From contig JAFZAR010000054.1 in NCBI GenBank assembly GCA_017557085.1, positions 1-6,429 on the forward strand: 6,429 nucleotides of DNA, read 5' to 3'. Made by a program: the position numbers and the translations under genes. This document shows positions 1 to 6,429 of this stretch, piece by piece. Numbering within the stretch: position 1 is the first letter of the stretch; every line of letters begins with the position of its first letter. The notes beneath the pieces are model-generated. The model saw only the letters and a program-made list of their open reading frames with translations, was not told where the DNA came from and searched no databases. This DNA is from Verrucomicrobiota bacterium (GTDB taxonomy: Bacteria; Verrucomicrobiota; Verrucomicrobiia; Limisphaerales; UBA1412).

Positions 1-1
1 G

Positions 2-2296
2 AATGTGGATATATCCAGCTTGAAAACAGCCAAAGGAGATTGGTCTAAATTAAAGAAAGTATGGAAAGATGGTGTATCATCAGAAACGGCTGTTGATATA
101 TATTTTACCGCGTGCGCGGTTCGCCGTCAGGTAATGTTCTTGAATCCGCTGCTGGATTTCGATGATTTTCTGTGTGTTACAAGAGGATCCTATCAAGGTT
201 CGGTGCGTTCACAACCATCCACATCGGATGGCGCGGGCGGGCATTTCGCGTGTCAGTATTTTGGCTACACAACATTATCCGGCGGGGGACTTTATCGAAT
301 CAAAAACTGGAGAGGCATCCCTCAAGTCGAAAACATATTGGAACACTCTGTTGTTCAAAACGGACGTTTGGCTGGGAAGAAGTTAGATCATGGGGCATTT
401 TGTTCACCGGATCTTTCTTATGACGGGAAAAAGATACTCTTTTCCTGGTCGGAAAACCGCAGTCATAAATTGAATGCTTTTACGATCGATCGAGTCTGGC
501 ACATATTTTGTGTGGATTCGGATGGGGAAAATCTTGTTCAGCTGACCGATGGCAATACCGATGATTTTGACGCCTGCTGGTTGCCCAATGGACGGATCGT
601 TTTTGTTTCAGAGCGTCGCGGCGGTTATATCCGTTGTTTTGATCGTTATATCCAAGTTCCTAATTATACCATGTTTAGCATGGAAGAGGATGGAAGTGAT
701 ATCGTTCCGATCAGTTATTTTGAAACTTCAGAATGGAATCCAAGTGTCAATCATGACGGTATGTTGGTTTATTCACGATGGGATTACACCGATCGTGAAA
801 ATTGCATTGGCGGACGTTTTTGGATATGCGGTCCCGATGGTACGAATCCCAGGGCTCCTCACGGGAATTATCCTGATCCCTATCACAGTTTTCCGGGAAA
901 TCAGGAAGAGTTTCTCCAAAAGTATGATGGGGAGATCCCTTATACGGGGATCGGCAGCCGTTGGGGGGCTCCTATCGTTGAGATGGGGATCCGTGCAATT
1001 CCGGGTTCACACCGGTATGTGATGACGGCTGCGCCGCATCATGGACAGTTGAACGGTTCTTTGGCCATTTTGGATTTACGGGTCAAGGATGATAATTATG
1101 TTTCTCAGGTGAAGCGTTTAACACCGGATGAGCTTTTCCCGGAGACGGAGTATCCCGCTCGTGGACATTATAAATACGGAACTCCCTGGCCATTGAGTGA
1201 GGATTTCTTCTTGTCTAACTGCTGGGAGGATATTATTCTGCTGGATCGTTTTGGTAATCAAGAGATTCTTTGTGGAATTCGGGAAATAAATCCACTTATA
1301 GATGAGCGTTTTCGTATGCTGGATCCGATCCCGATGGTTCCGCGTCCAACGCCGCCGATCGTGCCGACCCGGACTTATCAGGGAAAGCGGGCGGATATAA
1401 AAGATCGTCCTTTGGCAACGATTTCAGTCATGAATGTTTATGATACAGATATGCCTTTGCCTAAGGATGTAAAGATCAAGTATCTGCGAGTGATTCAGAA
1501 TATTCTCAAAGAAAATCATGCGATGGGTGAACCGATGGTCGGATATGAACGGGAGAACACTCCTCGTATCCCTTTGGGAATCGTTCCGGTGGAAGAAGAT
1601 GGAAGTGTTTACTTTGAGGCGCCTGTGGCCAAGGAACTTATTTATCAGTTGCTGGATGAGAACAAAACGGCTGTCCATTCTATGAGGTCTGTATCCTTTG
1701 TTTTTCCGGGTGAACAACTTTCATGTGTCGGATGTCATGAACCCAATGATCGGCCGCCGGTGGTGAAGGGTGTTCCTATGGCGATGAGAAAAGCTCCGGC
1801 TAAACTGCAGCCGGAAATGGATCCAATCGAGCCGATCAGTTATTACCGCCAAATCAAACCGATTTTCGAGCAAACTTGTCTGCCTTGTCACCGGGAAACC
1901 GGAAAAGGTTTGCAGGATATGAGTTATGAAGCTTTGAAAGAAGATACTTTCTGGTTCTCCGGCGGTATGTTTGGTACAACAGTAGGAGATTATCCCGGTA
2001 TCCATGGCGGTTCGAGGACGATTCCCGGTAAGTTTGGCGCTCGTTCCTGTCGAATCGGGAAAACACTGTTAAGCGAGGCTCATCAGAAACGGGTTTCCGA
2101 GAAGGAACGCCAAATGATATTATTGTGGCTGGACTGCAATTCACTGCGCTTGGGATCTTTTATGCATGAGGATGAACAACTTAAAGGAGAATTAGTTTGG
2201 CCATCTCTGGATGTGGATCCCGCAAATGTGCAGGGAATTGATGGAACAGAACCGGTATTAAAAAAGAATTTTTGGCATGAGAATCAAAATAATTGA
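2..2296 (+). CDS. HzsA-like dihaem beta-propeller protein, 5'-partial
   Basis: Large protein of the hydrazine-synthase-alpha-like (HzsA-related) family; its true role is unknown. The reading frame is open to the left edge, and no signal peptide or ribosome site precedes the GTG at 5, so the start lies outside the window. That is expected for an exported haem protein. Counting residues from that GTG, WD40/PD40-type propeller blades recur across about 130-420, for example the SPDLSYDGKKILFSWS stretch near 134-149 and the VDSDGENLVQLTDG blade near 170-183. The C-terminal part has two c-type haem motifs, CVGCH at 574-578 and CLPCH at 625-629. It ends in family-typical segments: SRTIPGKFGARSC near 670-682 and the LLWLDCNS helix near 706-713. 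True HzsA binds one haem in an unusual way, with a tyrosine four residues after the motif histidine as I recall it; here that position is Asp582. No HzsB or HzsC gene is nearby. The family call is confident; hydrazine synthesis is unlikely. It ends 90 bases before ctpA and is probably a separate transcription unit. Confidence 0.85.
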   Translation, partial: NVDISSLKTAKGDWSKLKKVWKDGVSSETAVDIYFTACAVRRQVMFLNPLLDFDDFLCVTRGSYQGSVRSQPSTSDGAGGHFACQYFGYTTLSGGGLYRIKNWRGIPQVENILEHSVVQNGRLAGKKLDHGAFCSPDLSYDGKKILFSWSENRSHKLNAFTIDRVWHIFCVDSDGENLVQLTDGNTDDFDACWLPNGRIVFVSERRGGYIRCFDRYIQVPNYTMFSMEEDGSDIVPISYFETSEWNPSVNHDGMLVYSRWDYTDRENCIGGRFWICGPDGTNPRAPHGNYPDPYHSFPGNQEEFLQKYDGEIPYTGIGSRWGAPIVEMGIRAIPGSHRYVMTAAPHHGQLNGSLAILDLRVKDDNYVSQVKRLTPDELFPETEYPARGHYKYGTPWPLSEDFFLSNCWEDIILLDRFGNQEILCGIREINPLIDERFRMLDPIPMVPRPTPPIVPTRTYQGKRADIKDRPLATISVMNVYDTDMPLPKDVKIKYLRVIQNILKENHAMGEPMVGYERENTPRIPLGIVPVEEDGSVYFEAPVAKELIYQLLDENKTAVHSMRSVSFVFPGEQLSCVGCHEPNDRPPVVKGVPMAMRKAPAKLQPEMDPIEPISYYRQIKPIFEQTCLPCHRETGKGLQDMSYEALKEDTFWFSGGMFGTTVGDYPGIHGGSRTIPGKFGARSCRIGKTLLSEAHQKRVSEKERQMILLWLDCNSLRLGSFMHEDEQLKGELVWPSLDVDPANVQGIDGTEPVLKKNFWHENQNN

Positions 2297-2327
2297 TGTG
2301 TCAGGTGGATTTTATATTGCAACATTC

Positions 2328-2357
2328 TTGCCAAAATTCGGTCTAAATGGGTACAAT
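2328..2357 (+). promoter_or_regulatory. Candidate sigma-70-type promoter for ctpA
   Basis: TTGCCA at 2328-2333 and TACAAT at 2352-2357 are separated by 18 bases. Each hexamer has five of six matches or nearly so to the TTGACA/TATAAT consensus. Transcription would begin near 2364-2366 and give a leader of about 20 bases before the ctpA start. This is a sequence match only; no transcription data support it. Placement in the only sizeable gap between the HzsA-like gene and the three-gene cluster makes it plausible as the cluster's promoter. Confidence 0.5.
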
Positions 2358-2360
2358 GCA

Positions 2361-2370
2361 AAGACGTCTT
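2361..2370. promoter_or_regulatory. Perfect 10-base palindrome at the predicted transcription start
   Basis: AAGACGTCTT is its own reverse complement and starts three bases after the candidate -10 box. A related GACGTTCT follows at 2373-2380, so a GACGT core occurs twice at 10-base spacing, close to one helical turn. A regulator site is possible, but a palindrome this short can occur by chance in a 90-base gap. No known operator is recognised. Confidence 0.25.
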
Positions 2371-2386
2371 GGGACGTTCTATAGTG

Positions 2387-3685
2387 ATGAAGAAGTTTTT
2401 GATTTATGTCCCTGTAGCGGGATTGTTGGCTTTTAATTTATTTTACGGAGCGAATTTATACTGGTCTGCTCACGCGGAAGGTGAGAATCCTCGCGAATCC
2501 GCTTATAAGAGCATGGAACTTTTTACCCGTGTATTGGAGAAAGTCCGTTCTGACTATGTGGATGCGGATAAAGTTTCATACGATGATCTGGTTCAAGGGG
2601 CTTTGGAAGGAATGCTTTCTTCTTTGGATCCGCACAGCGAGTTCATGACACCGGAGAAATATGCGGAGCTGAAGAAAGATACGGAAGGTGCTTTTGGCGG
2701 AGTCGGTATCCAGGTGGGACTGCGTGACAATACGCTGACCGCGATCGCTCCTATGGAGGATACTCCGGCTTATAAAGCGGGTGTGATGCCGGGAGATAAG
2801 ATCATCAAGATCAATGACCAACTGACTCAGAAGATGAGCTTGGATGACGCTGTGAAGCTTTTGCGCGGACAACCGGGAACTGATGTTACGATCACAGTAT
2901 CTCGTCCTTCCAGCGGAGAGATCAAAGAGATCACTCTCACTCGTGCTATCATCAAAGTGGATACGGTCAAAGATATTGATGGTAAGCGTGCTTTTAATGT
3001 GGATACCAATAAGATTGGTTATGTGAAGCTGACTGGATTTGGTGAACAAACCTCAAAAGACCTGGCTGCAGCCATCAGTAATTTCAAGAAGCAGGACATC
3101 AAAGGATTGATCTTGGATCTGCGCAATAATCCGGGGGGACTGCTCTCACAAGCCGCCGGTGTGTGCGAAATGTTTTTGCCCAACGGCCAGCTCATTGTTT
3201 CTACGGAAGGTCGTGCCGGTACAGGGAATGAAATCAAGTATTTCTCAAGAGGTAAAGATCATCTCCCAGGAGTGATGATGGTGGTTCTGGTAAATGGCTC
3301 CAGTGCCAGTGCTTCTGAAATCGTTTCGGGATGTTTACAGGATTGTAAACGGGCGATCATTTTGGGCGATCAGACTTTCGGTAAAGGCTCTGTTCAGACG
3401 GTGATCCCGCTGCCGGATGATATGGCCCTTCGCTTGACAACAGCTAAATATTATACTCCAAGCCACAAAGTTATCCATGAGAAGGGTATTACTCCGGATA
3501 TTCTGGTGCCAATGACCCCGGAGGAAGAAGAAGCTCTCTATCTGAAGAAATTGGAAGGGGCTGAGGATGTTATCAAAAATCTGAGCGAAGAAAAACTCTC
3601 TTTCGTTGAAAAAGTAGAGGATATCCAGCTGGATCGCGCCCGTGACTTGCTTCGCGGTATGATGATCCTTGAAAGCAAGAAGTAA
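2387..3685 (+). CDS. ctpA: S41 family carboxy-terminal processing protease
   Basis: A 432-residue serine protease of the CtpA/CtpB/Prc type, which trims or degrades envelope proteins from exposed C termini outside the cytoplasmic membrane. Residues 1-3 are basic and 4-25 form a hydrophobic signal segment. An AHA sequence at 28-30 could be a signal peptidase site, or the segment may act as an anchor. A helical region at about 35-100 precedes the PDZ domain (about 101-187), with GGVGIQVG at 104-111 and AGVMPGDKIIKIND at 131-144. The peptidase core shows the Ser-Lys-Gln catalytic set: Ser308 in NGSSASASE, Lys333 and Gln337 in GKGSVQT, spaced 25 and 4 as in Bacillus CtpB. A charged Glu/Lys-rich tail ends the protein. 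The ATG at 2387 is chosen because it gives MKK plus the hydrophobic core. The adjacent GTG at 2384 would add one residue and sits at better spacing (9 bases) from the weak GGGA at 2371-2374. It is probably the first gene of a cluster with tsaD and the glycosyltransferase. Confidence 0.93.
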   Translation: MKKFLIYVPVAGLLAFNLFYGANLYWSAHAEGENPRESAYKSMELFTRVLEKVRSDYVDADKVSYDDLVQGALEGMLSSLDPHSEFMTPEKYAELKKDTEGAFGGVGIQVGLRDNTLTAIAPMEDTPAYKAGVMPGDKIIKINDQLTQKMSLDDAVKLLRGQPGTDVTITVSRPSSGEIKEITLTRAIIKVDTVKDIDGKRAFNVDTNKIGYVKLTGFGEQTSKDLAAAISNFKKQDIKGLILDLRNNPGGLLSQAAGVCEMFLPNGQLIVSTEGRAGTGNEIKYFSRGKDHLPGVMMVVLVNGSSASASEIVSGCLQDCKRAIILGDQTFGKGSVQTVIPLPDDMALRLTTAKYYTPSHKVIHEKGITPDILVPMTPEEEEALYLKKLEGAEDVIKNLSEEKLSFVEKVEDIQLDRARDLLRGMMILESKK

Positions 3686-3695
3686 AAGCCAGCAG

Positions 3696-3718
3696 CTTGT
3701 CTTGTTGACAATGACAAG
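3696..3718 (+). promoter_or_regulatory. Imperfect hairpin between ctpA and tsaD
   Basis: CTTGTC at 3696-3701 pairs with GACAAG at 3713-3718. Inside it TTG (3702-3704) can pair with CAA (3709-3711), with one bulged T at 3712 and a loop of four bases. It fills about half of the 45-base gap. No T-run follows, so it is not a classical intrinsic terminator. The weak ribosome site of tsaD (GGA at 3720-3722, eight bases before the ATG) lies directly after it, so the stem could affect translation, mRNA processing or 3'-end stability of ctpA mRNA. The role is inference only. Confidence 0.35.
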
Positions 3719-3730
3719 TGGAACTAGACA

Positions 3731-4795
3731 ATGAGATTGTTGGCTTTAGAGAGTTCTTGTGATGAAACGAGCGCGGCTGTCATTTCAGATGGCCAGATCC
3801 TTTCTAATGTTGTTTCATCGCAGATCGCTCTTCATGCTCAATATGACGGAGTCGTTCCGGAATTAGCGACACGGGAACATCTTAAAAACCTGCCCGTGGT
3901 GACACGTCAGGCATTAAAAGAGGCGAAAATCACTCCTTCGGATTTAGACGCGATTGCCGCGACAAGAGGTCCCGGTCTGCCGGGAGCTTTGTTGATAGGA
4001 CTGAAAGCGGGACAGTCCATGGCTCGTGCACTGAAGGTTCCGTTTTTGGGAGTGCATCATCATGAGGGACATCTTTATTCCGCATGGATATCACTAACTC
4101 CTGGTGAGGATTTTCCCTGCATGAACATAAAGGATTTTGAGCCATCTGTAGCTTTAGTGGTGAGCGGCGGACATACTCTTTTGGTCCATGTTCCGGAGCC
4201 GTTAAAACACCAAGTATTGGGTGGAACTTTAGATGACGCGGCCGGGGAATGTTTTGATAAGACTGCGAAGTTGTTAGGCTTACCATATCCCGGTGGTCCG
4301 GTGATGGATCGTCTGGCCGCAGGCGGTGATCCGAAGGCTTTTGATTTTCCCCGTCCTATGCTGCATGATCCGGGATTTGATTTCAGCTTCAGCGGTTTAA
4401 AAACTTCTGTTCGTTATTTTTTGAGAGATCACGCGGATATTGCGGAAAGCGAACAGGGATTGAAAGATATTTGTGCCAGTGTGCAAGCCGCGATCGTAGA
4501 TGTTTTGGTGGGGAAAGCGATCCAAGCTGCGAAAAAACTGAAAGTTTCCTGTATTACTGCGGCGGGTGGAGTGACAGCAAATCGCCAATTAAGAGAGTCA
4601 CTGGTCGAGGCCTGTCAACGTCGGAGGATCAAACTCAAAATGGCTTCCGGTGTCCTGTGTTCGGATAATGCGGGGATGATCGGCGCTTTGGCCTGGTTGA
4701 AGTTTACTCGTTTGGGATTACAGAAAAATATGGATTTGCTTTTGGATGAGGAACCCAAGCCCCATTGGGATATCCCTTGTTCCGTAAATTGTTAG
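3731..4795 (+). CDS. tsaD: tRNA N6-adenosine threonylcarbamoyltransferase TsaD
   Basis: Transfers the threonylcarbamoyl group from threonylcarbamoyl-AMP to A37 of tRNAs reading ANN codons (t6A). It acts in the cytoplasm with TsaB and TsaE, on the product of TsaC; none of these partners is in the window. The ASKHA/Kae1 fold signatures run in order: LALESSCDET (4-13), YDGVVPELATREH (38-50), TRGPGLPGALL (78-88), the metal ligands His110 and His114 in VHHHEGH, VSGGHT (144-149), DDAAGE (168-173), YPGGP (186-190), FSFSGLKT (218-225), AAGGVTAN (277-284) and SDNAGMI with metal ligand Asp312. The start gives the canonical N terminus. At 354 residues it is about 17 longer than the E. coli protein, partly from an extra stretch of about ten residues between His114 and VSGGHT. 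A weak GGA ribosome site lies eight bases before the ATG. It sits 45 bases after ctpA and 11 before the glycosyltransferase, so co-transcription is likely. Confidence 0.97.
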   Translation: MRLLALESSCDETSAAVISDGQILSNVVSSQIALHAQYDGVVPELATREHLKNLPVVTRQALKEAKITPSDLDAIAATRGPGLPGALLIGLKAGQSMARALKVPFLGVHHHEGHLYSAWISLTPGEDFPCMNIKDFEPSVALVVSGGHTLLVHVPEPLKHQVLGGTLDDAAGECFDKTAKLLGLPYPGGPVMDRLAAGGDPKAFDFPRPMLHDPGFDFSFSGLKTSVRYFLRDHADIAESEQGLKDICASVQAAIVDVLVGKAIQAAKKLKVSCITAAGGVTANRQLRESLVEACQRRRIKLKMASGVLCSDNAGMIGALAWLKFTRLGLQKNMDLLLDEEPKPHWDIPCSVNC

Positions 4796-4806
4796 ATAGG
4801 TGAAGA

Positions 4807-5997
4807 ATGTCTGCTTCTAAAAAAAGTGTTCTGATCATTGTTGAGAATTTGCCTGTACCGCTGGATCGCCGGGTATGGCAGGAATCCTGTGCTTTGCGTG
4901 ACGCGGGATATGAGGTGGCTGTGATTTGTCCCCGGATGCGCGGCTATACAACTCCGGAAGAAACACTGGATGGCATCTACATCTATCGACATTGGATAGC
5001 AGGGGAAGCCGGTGGTTTTCTTGGCTTCTTTACAGAATATGCTTCCGCTCTCTGGGGTGAGTTTTGGCTGGCTTGGAAAGTCTGGCGCCGTCATCATTTC
5101 AAATTGATCCATATTTGCAATCCACCGGATCTGCTTTTTTTAGTGTCGCTGCCTTTCAAACTTTTGGGCGTTAAACTGATTTATGATGTCCATGATGTCT
5201 GGCCTGAATTTTTTGAAGCCAAGTTTGGTCATCGGGGACTTTTTTATTGGGCGGTAAGATGGGCTGAAAGAGCGACTTATTTTTTCGCCAATGGTGTCTT
5301 GGCTACGAATGAATCGGTCAAAGGTGTTGCTATTGAGCGCGGTAAAAAAGCAGAAGATTTCATTTTTGTTGTCCGAACCGCGCCGTCTATCCGAACAGAG
5401 GAAGTTCAGACGGATGAGAAGTTAAAGCGCGGCCGTAAATTTTTGGTAGGATATGTCGGAGTCATGGGCAACGCGGATGGTGTTCAATATCTCATGGAAG
5501 CGGCGGATCATATCGTTCATGAACTAAAACGGCAGGATGTACAGTTTCTGCTGATGGGAACCGGTCCGGAATATGATAACTTGCTGAAAGAGCGTGTCCG
5601 CAGAGGATTGCAGGAATATGTAGATATGCCGGGACGTGTTTCCAATGAATTCCTGTTTACCGCTTTACAGACGATGGATCTGGGGGCTTCTGCAGATCCC
5701 ATCAATCCCTACAATAACCATTGCACCATGAACAAAGTGCTGGAGTATATGGCATTTGGAAAACCCCAGGTGATGTTTGACCTGAAGGAAGGAAGGGCAT
5801 CCGCGCAGGAGGCATCCGATTATGTTTCGGAAAATTCCGGGAATGCCTTGGGAGATGCCATCATTGCGCTGCTAGATGCCCCTGAACGCAGAGCGCGGAT
5901 GGGACAATATGGAAAGCACCGCTTTATCAGCGAATTGAATTGGGGGAAGTCTGTAGAAAACCTCAAGGCTGCTTACCAGAAAATCCTTGGCAACTGA
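4807..5997 (+). CDS. Glycosyltransferase family 4-type protein
   Basis: A 396-residue GT-B fold enzyme, probably transferring a sugar from a nucleotide sugar during surface polysaccharide or other glycan synthesis at the inner face of the cytoplasmic membrane. The exact donor and acceptor cannot be read from sequence. The N-terminal domain opens with VLIIVENLPVPLDRRVWQE (8-26), typical of WbuB/WcaI-like GT4 proteins. IHICNPPDLLFLVSLPFK (101-118) and DVHDVWPEFFEAKFG (127-141) follow. The donor-binding domain begins near GYVGVMG (215-221) and contains LLMGTGPE (248-255) and MNKVLEYMAFGKPQVMFD (308-325) with conserved Glu313. A tryptophan-rich helix (Trp83, 87, 90, 93) followed by RRHH may attach it to the membrane; this is inference. 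An AGG at 4798-4800 lies six bases before the ATG, overlapping an 11-base gap after tsaD. The gene ends with tandem in-frame stops, TGA then TAA (5995-6000). No other sugar genes are visible nearby. Confidence 0.88.
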   Translation: MSASKKSVLIIVENLPVPLDRRVWQESCALRDAGYEVAVICPRMRGYTTPEETLDGIYIYRHWIAGEAGGFLGFFTEYASALWGEFWLAWKVWRRHHFKLIHICNPPDLLFLVSLPFKLLGVKLIYDVHDVWPEFFEAKFGHRGLFYWAVRWAERATYFFANGVLATNESVKGVAIERGKKAEDFIFVVRTAPSIRTEEVQTDEKLKRGRKFLVGYVGVMGNADGVQYLMEAADHIVHELKRQDVQFLLMGTGPEYDNLLKERVRRGLQEYVDMPGRVSNEFLFTALQTMDLGASADPINPYNNHCTMNKVLEYMAFGKPQVMFDLKEGRASAQEASDYVSENSGNALGDAIIALLDAPERRARMGQYGKHRFISELNWGKSVENLKAAYQKILGN

Positions 5998-6019
5998 TAA
6001 GCTCATTTATAAGGAACAG

Positions 6020-6033
6020 ACTTTTTAAAAAGT
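6020..6033. terminator. AT-rich palindrome in the convergent gap, possible two-way terminator
   Basis: ACTTTTTAAAAAGT is a perfect 14-base palindrome in the 37-base gap between two converging stop codons. A further TTTTA follows on the + strand, and GGAA at 6013-6016 and TTCC at 6038-6041 extend the dyad with mismatches. The position fits a shared terminator for the glycosyltransferase and the SUMF1-like gene. The RNA hairpin would have almost no GC pairs and a small loop, so it would be weak. The call is tentative. Confidence 0.3.
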
Positions 6034-6034
6034 T

Positions 6035-6427
6035 TTATTCCTCTTTGAAAGAAGGAGTTAAGACGATCCGAAAACCAACATGTGAACTGGCGGTGTAATA
6101 GCCGTAGTAATCCCTATTGGCGGAACGACATCCCCATGGATAATCGGCCCAACTGCCGCCCCGGACATTATTGCTGCCGGCACCCAGATATCTCGGATCC
6201 GGGCCGGGATCATCTCTGTACCCCGCATAAGGATCCAGAACCCATTCTCCTACATTCCCATGCATATCATAAAGCCCCCAGGCGTTTGGCTTTTTCAAGC
6301 CTACAGGACGGGAACCGTAAATGTCTTTTAGATCACGTCCGCTGTTGTCCAAAGACCATCCCACTTCATCCAGTTCTGAGGAGACATTACTATTTTCTGC
6401 CGGAGTTTTGCTGTTGTTGAAGGCAGA
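6035..6427 (-). CDS. SUMF1/FGE-sulfatase-fold protein, C-terminal part
   Basis: The last 130 residues of a protein on the complementary strand. The frame is open through the right edge, so the start is missing. The fold signature of formylglycine-generating-enzyme-like proteins is clear: SRPVGLKKPNAWGLYDMHGN near 6254-6313 with GEW next, then NVRGGSW (6149-6169), GCRSANR (6113-6133) and a final HVGFRIVL (6059-6082). True formylglycine-generating enzymes carry two copper-binding cysteines five residues apart after RGGS. Here the second is kept (Cys, codon 6128-6130), but the first is Asp (codon 6143-6145). The protein is therefore probably not a sulfatase activator and belongs with the many SUMF1-fold proteins of other or unknown function, often exported or surface proteins. 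The N-terminal part, which could reveal a signal peptide or fused domain, is outside the window. It converges on the glycosyltransferase gene with a 37-base gap and is not in its operon. Confidence 0.85.
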   Translation of the reverse strand, partial: SAFNNSKTPAENSNVSSELDEVGWSLDNSGRDLKDIYGSRPVGLKKPNAWGLYDMHGNVGEWVLDPYAGYRDDPGPDPRYLGAGSNNVRGGSWADYPWGCRSANRDYYGYYTASSHVGFRIVLTPSFKEE

Positions 6428-6429
6428 AC

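Noticed and set aside
5..7. GTG at 5 as the true start of the HzsA-like gene.
   Set aside because: The frame is open upstream, no ribosome site is visible, and a dihaem c-type protein needs a signal peptide that is absent here.
549..1022. Second + strand frame of 157 codons inside the HzsA-like gene.
   Set aside because: It overlaps a well-supported family protein in another frame and shows no domain of its own.
2283..2297. ATCAA...TTGAT inverted repeat at the end of the HzsA-like gene as a terminator.
   Set aside because: Five AT-rich pairs, overlapping the stop codon and with no T-run after it, are too weak to call.
2369..2386. Upstream TTG start for ctpA adding six residues before MKK.
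   Set aside because: It puts extra non-signal-like residues in front of a normal signal peptide and lies almost on the predicted transcription start.
2576..3049. Complementary-strand open frame of 157 codons inside ctpA.
   Set aside because: It lies wholly opposite a convincing gene, has no recognisable domain and looks like a by-product of codon bias.
3705..3732. Perfect TTGACA at 3705-3710 with a GACAAT 16 bases later, suggesting a promoter for tsaD.
   Set aside because: The -10 would overlap the tsaD start codon, so transcription would begin inside the gene. The TTGACA is also explained by the hairpin.
6082..6420. + strand frame of 112 codons at the right end.
   Set aside because: It is opposite the SUMF1-fold coding sequence, whose motifs are clear; its own translation has no recognisable features.
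1..6429. Search for tRNA, rRNA, CRISPR repeats, insertion-sequence ends or transposase genes.
   Set aside because: None could be seen; the window is almost fully occupied by ordinary coding sequence.

Overview
The window is a mostly coding stretch of bacterial DNA with intermediate GC content by eye. It carries four genes on the + strand and the 3' end of one on the - strand. A protein related to the hydrazine synthase alpha subunit (HzsA) lies beside a protein of the sulfatase-modifying-factor (SUMF1) fold. Both families are abundant in the Planctomycetes-Verrucomicrobia-Lentisphaerae-Kiritimatiellota (PVC) bacteria, so I infer a member of that group. This placement is only moderately supported, because no rRNA or other phylogenetic marker except TsaD is present.

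Layout. Positions 2-2296 hold a 5'-truncated gene for a large HzsA-like protein with a beta-propeller and two c-type haem motifs. After a 90-base gap with a good candidate promoter and a 10-base palindrome come three co-directional genes. These are ctpA (S41 carboxy-terminal processing protease, 2387-3685), tsaD (tRNA threonylcarbamoyladenosine transferase, 3731-4795) and a family-4-type glycosyltransferase (4807-5997). The gaps are 45 and 11 bases, which suggests one transcription unit. A 37-base AT-rich convergent gap with a perfect 14-base palindrome separates the glycosyltransferase from the C-terminal part of a SUMF1-domain gene on the - strand (6035-6427), which runs off the right edge.

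Function. The three-gene cluster mixes envelope proteolysis, tRNA t6A modification and surface-glycan synthesis. It looks like a housekeeping and envelope cluster rather than a dedicated pathway. The HzsA-like protein is probably an exported haem protein of unknown function, and no hydrazine synthase partner genes are visible.

I found no mobile element, CRISPR array, RNA gene or clear new multi-gene system. The points most worth a second look are the HzsA-like dihaem protein without Hzs partners, a strong excess of the tetramer GATC, small palindromes at three intergenic gaps, and the missing first catalytic cysteine in the SUMF1-like protein.
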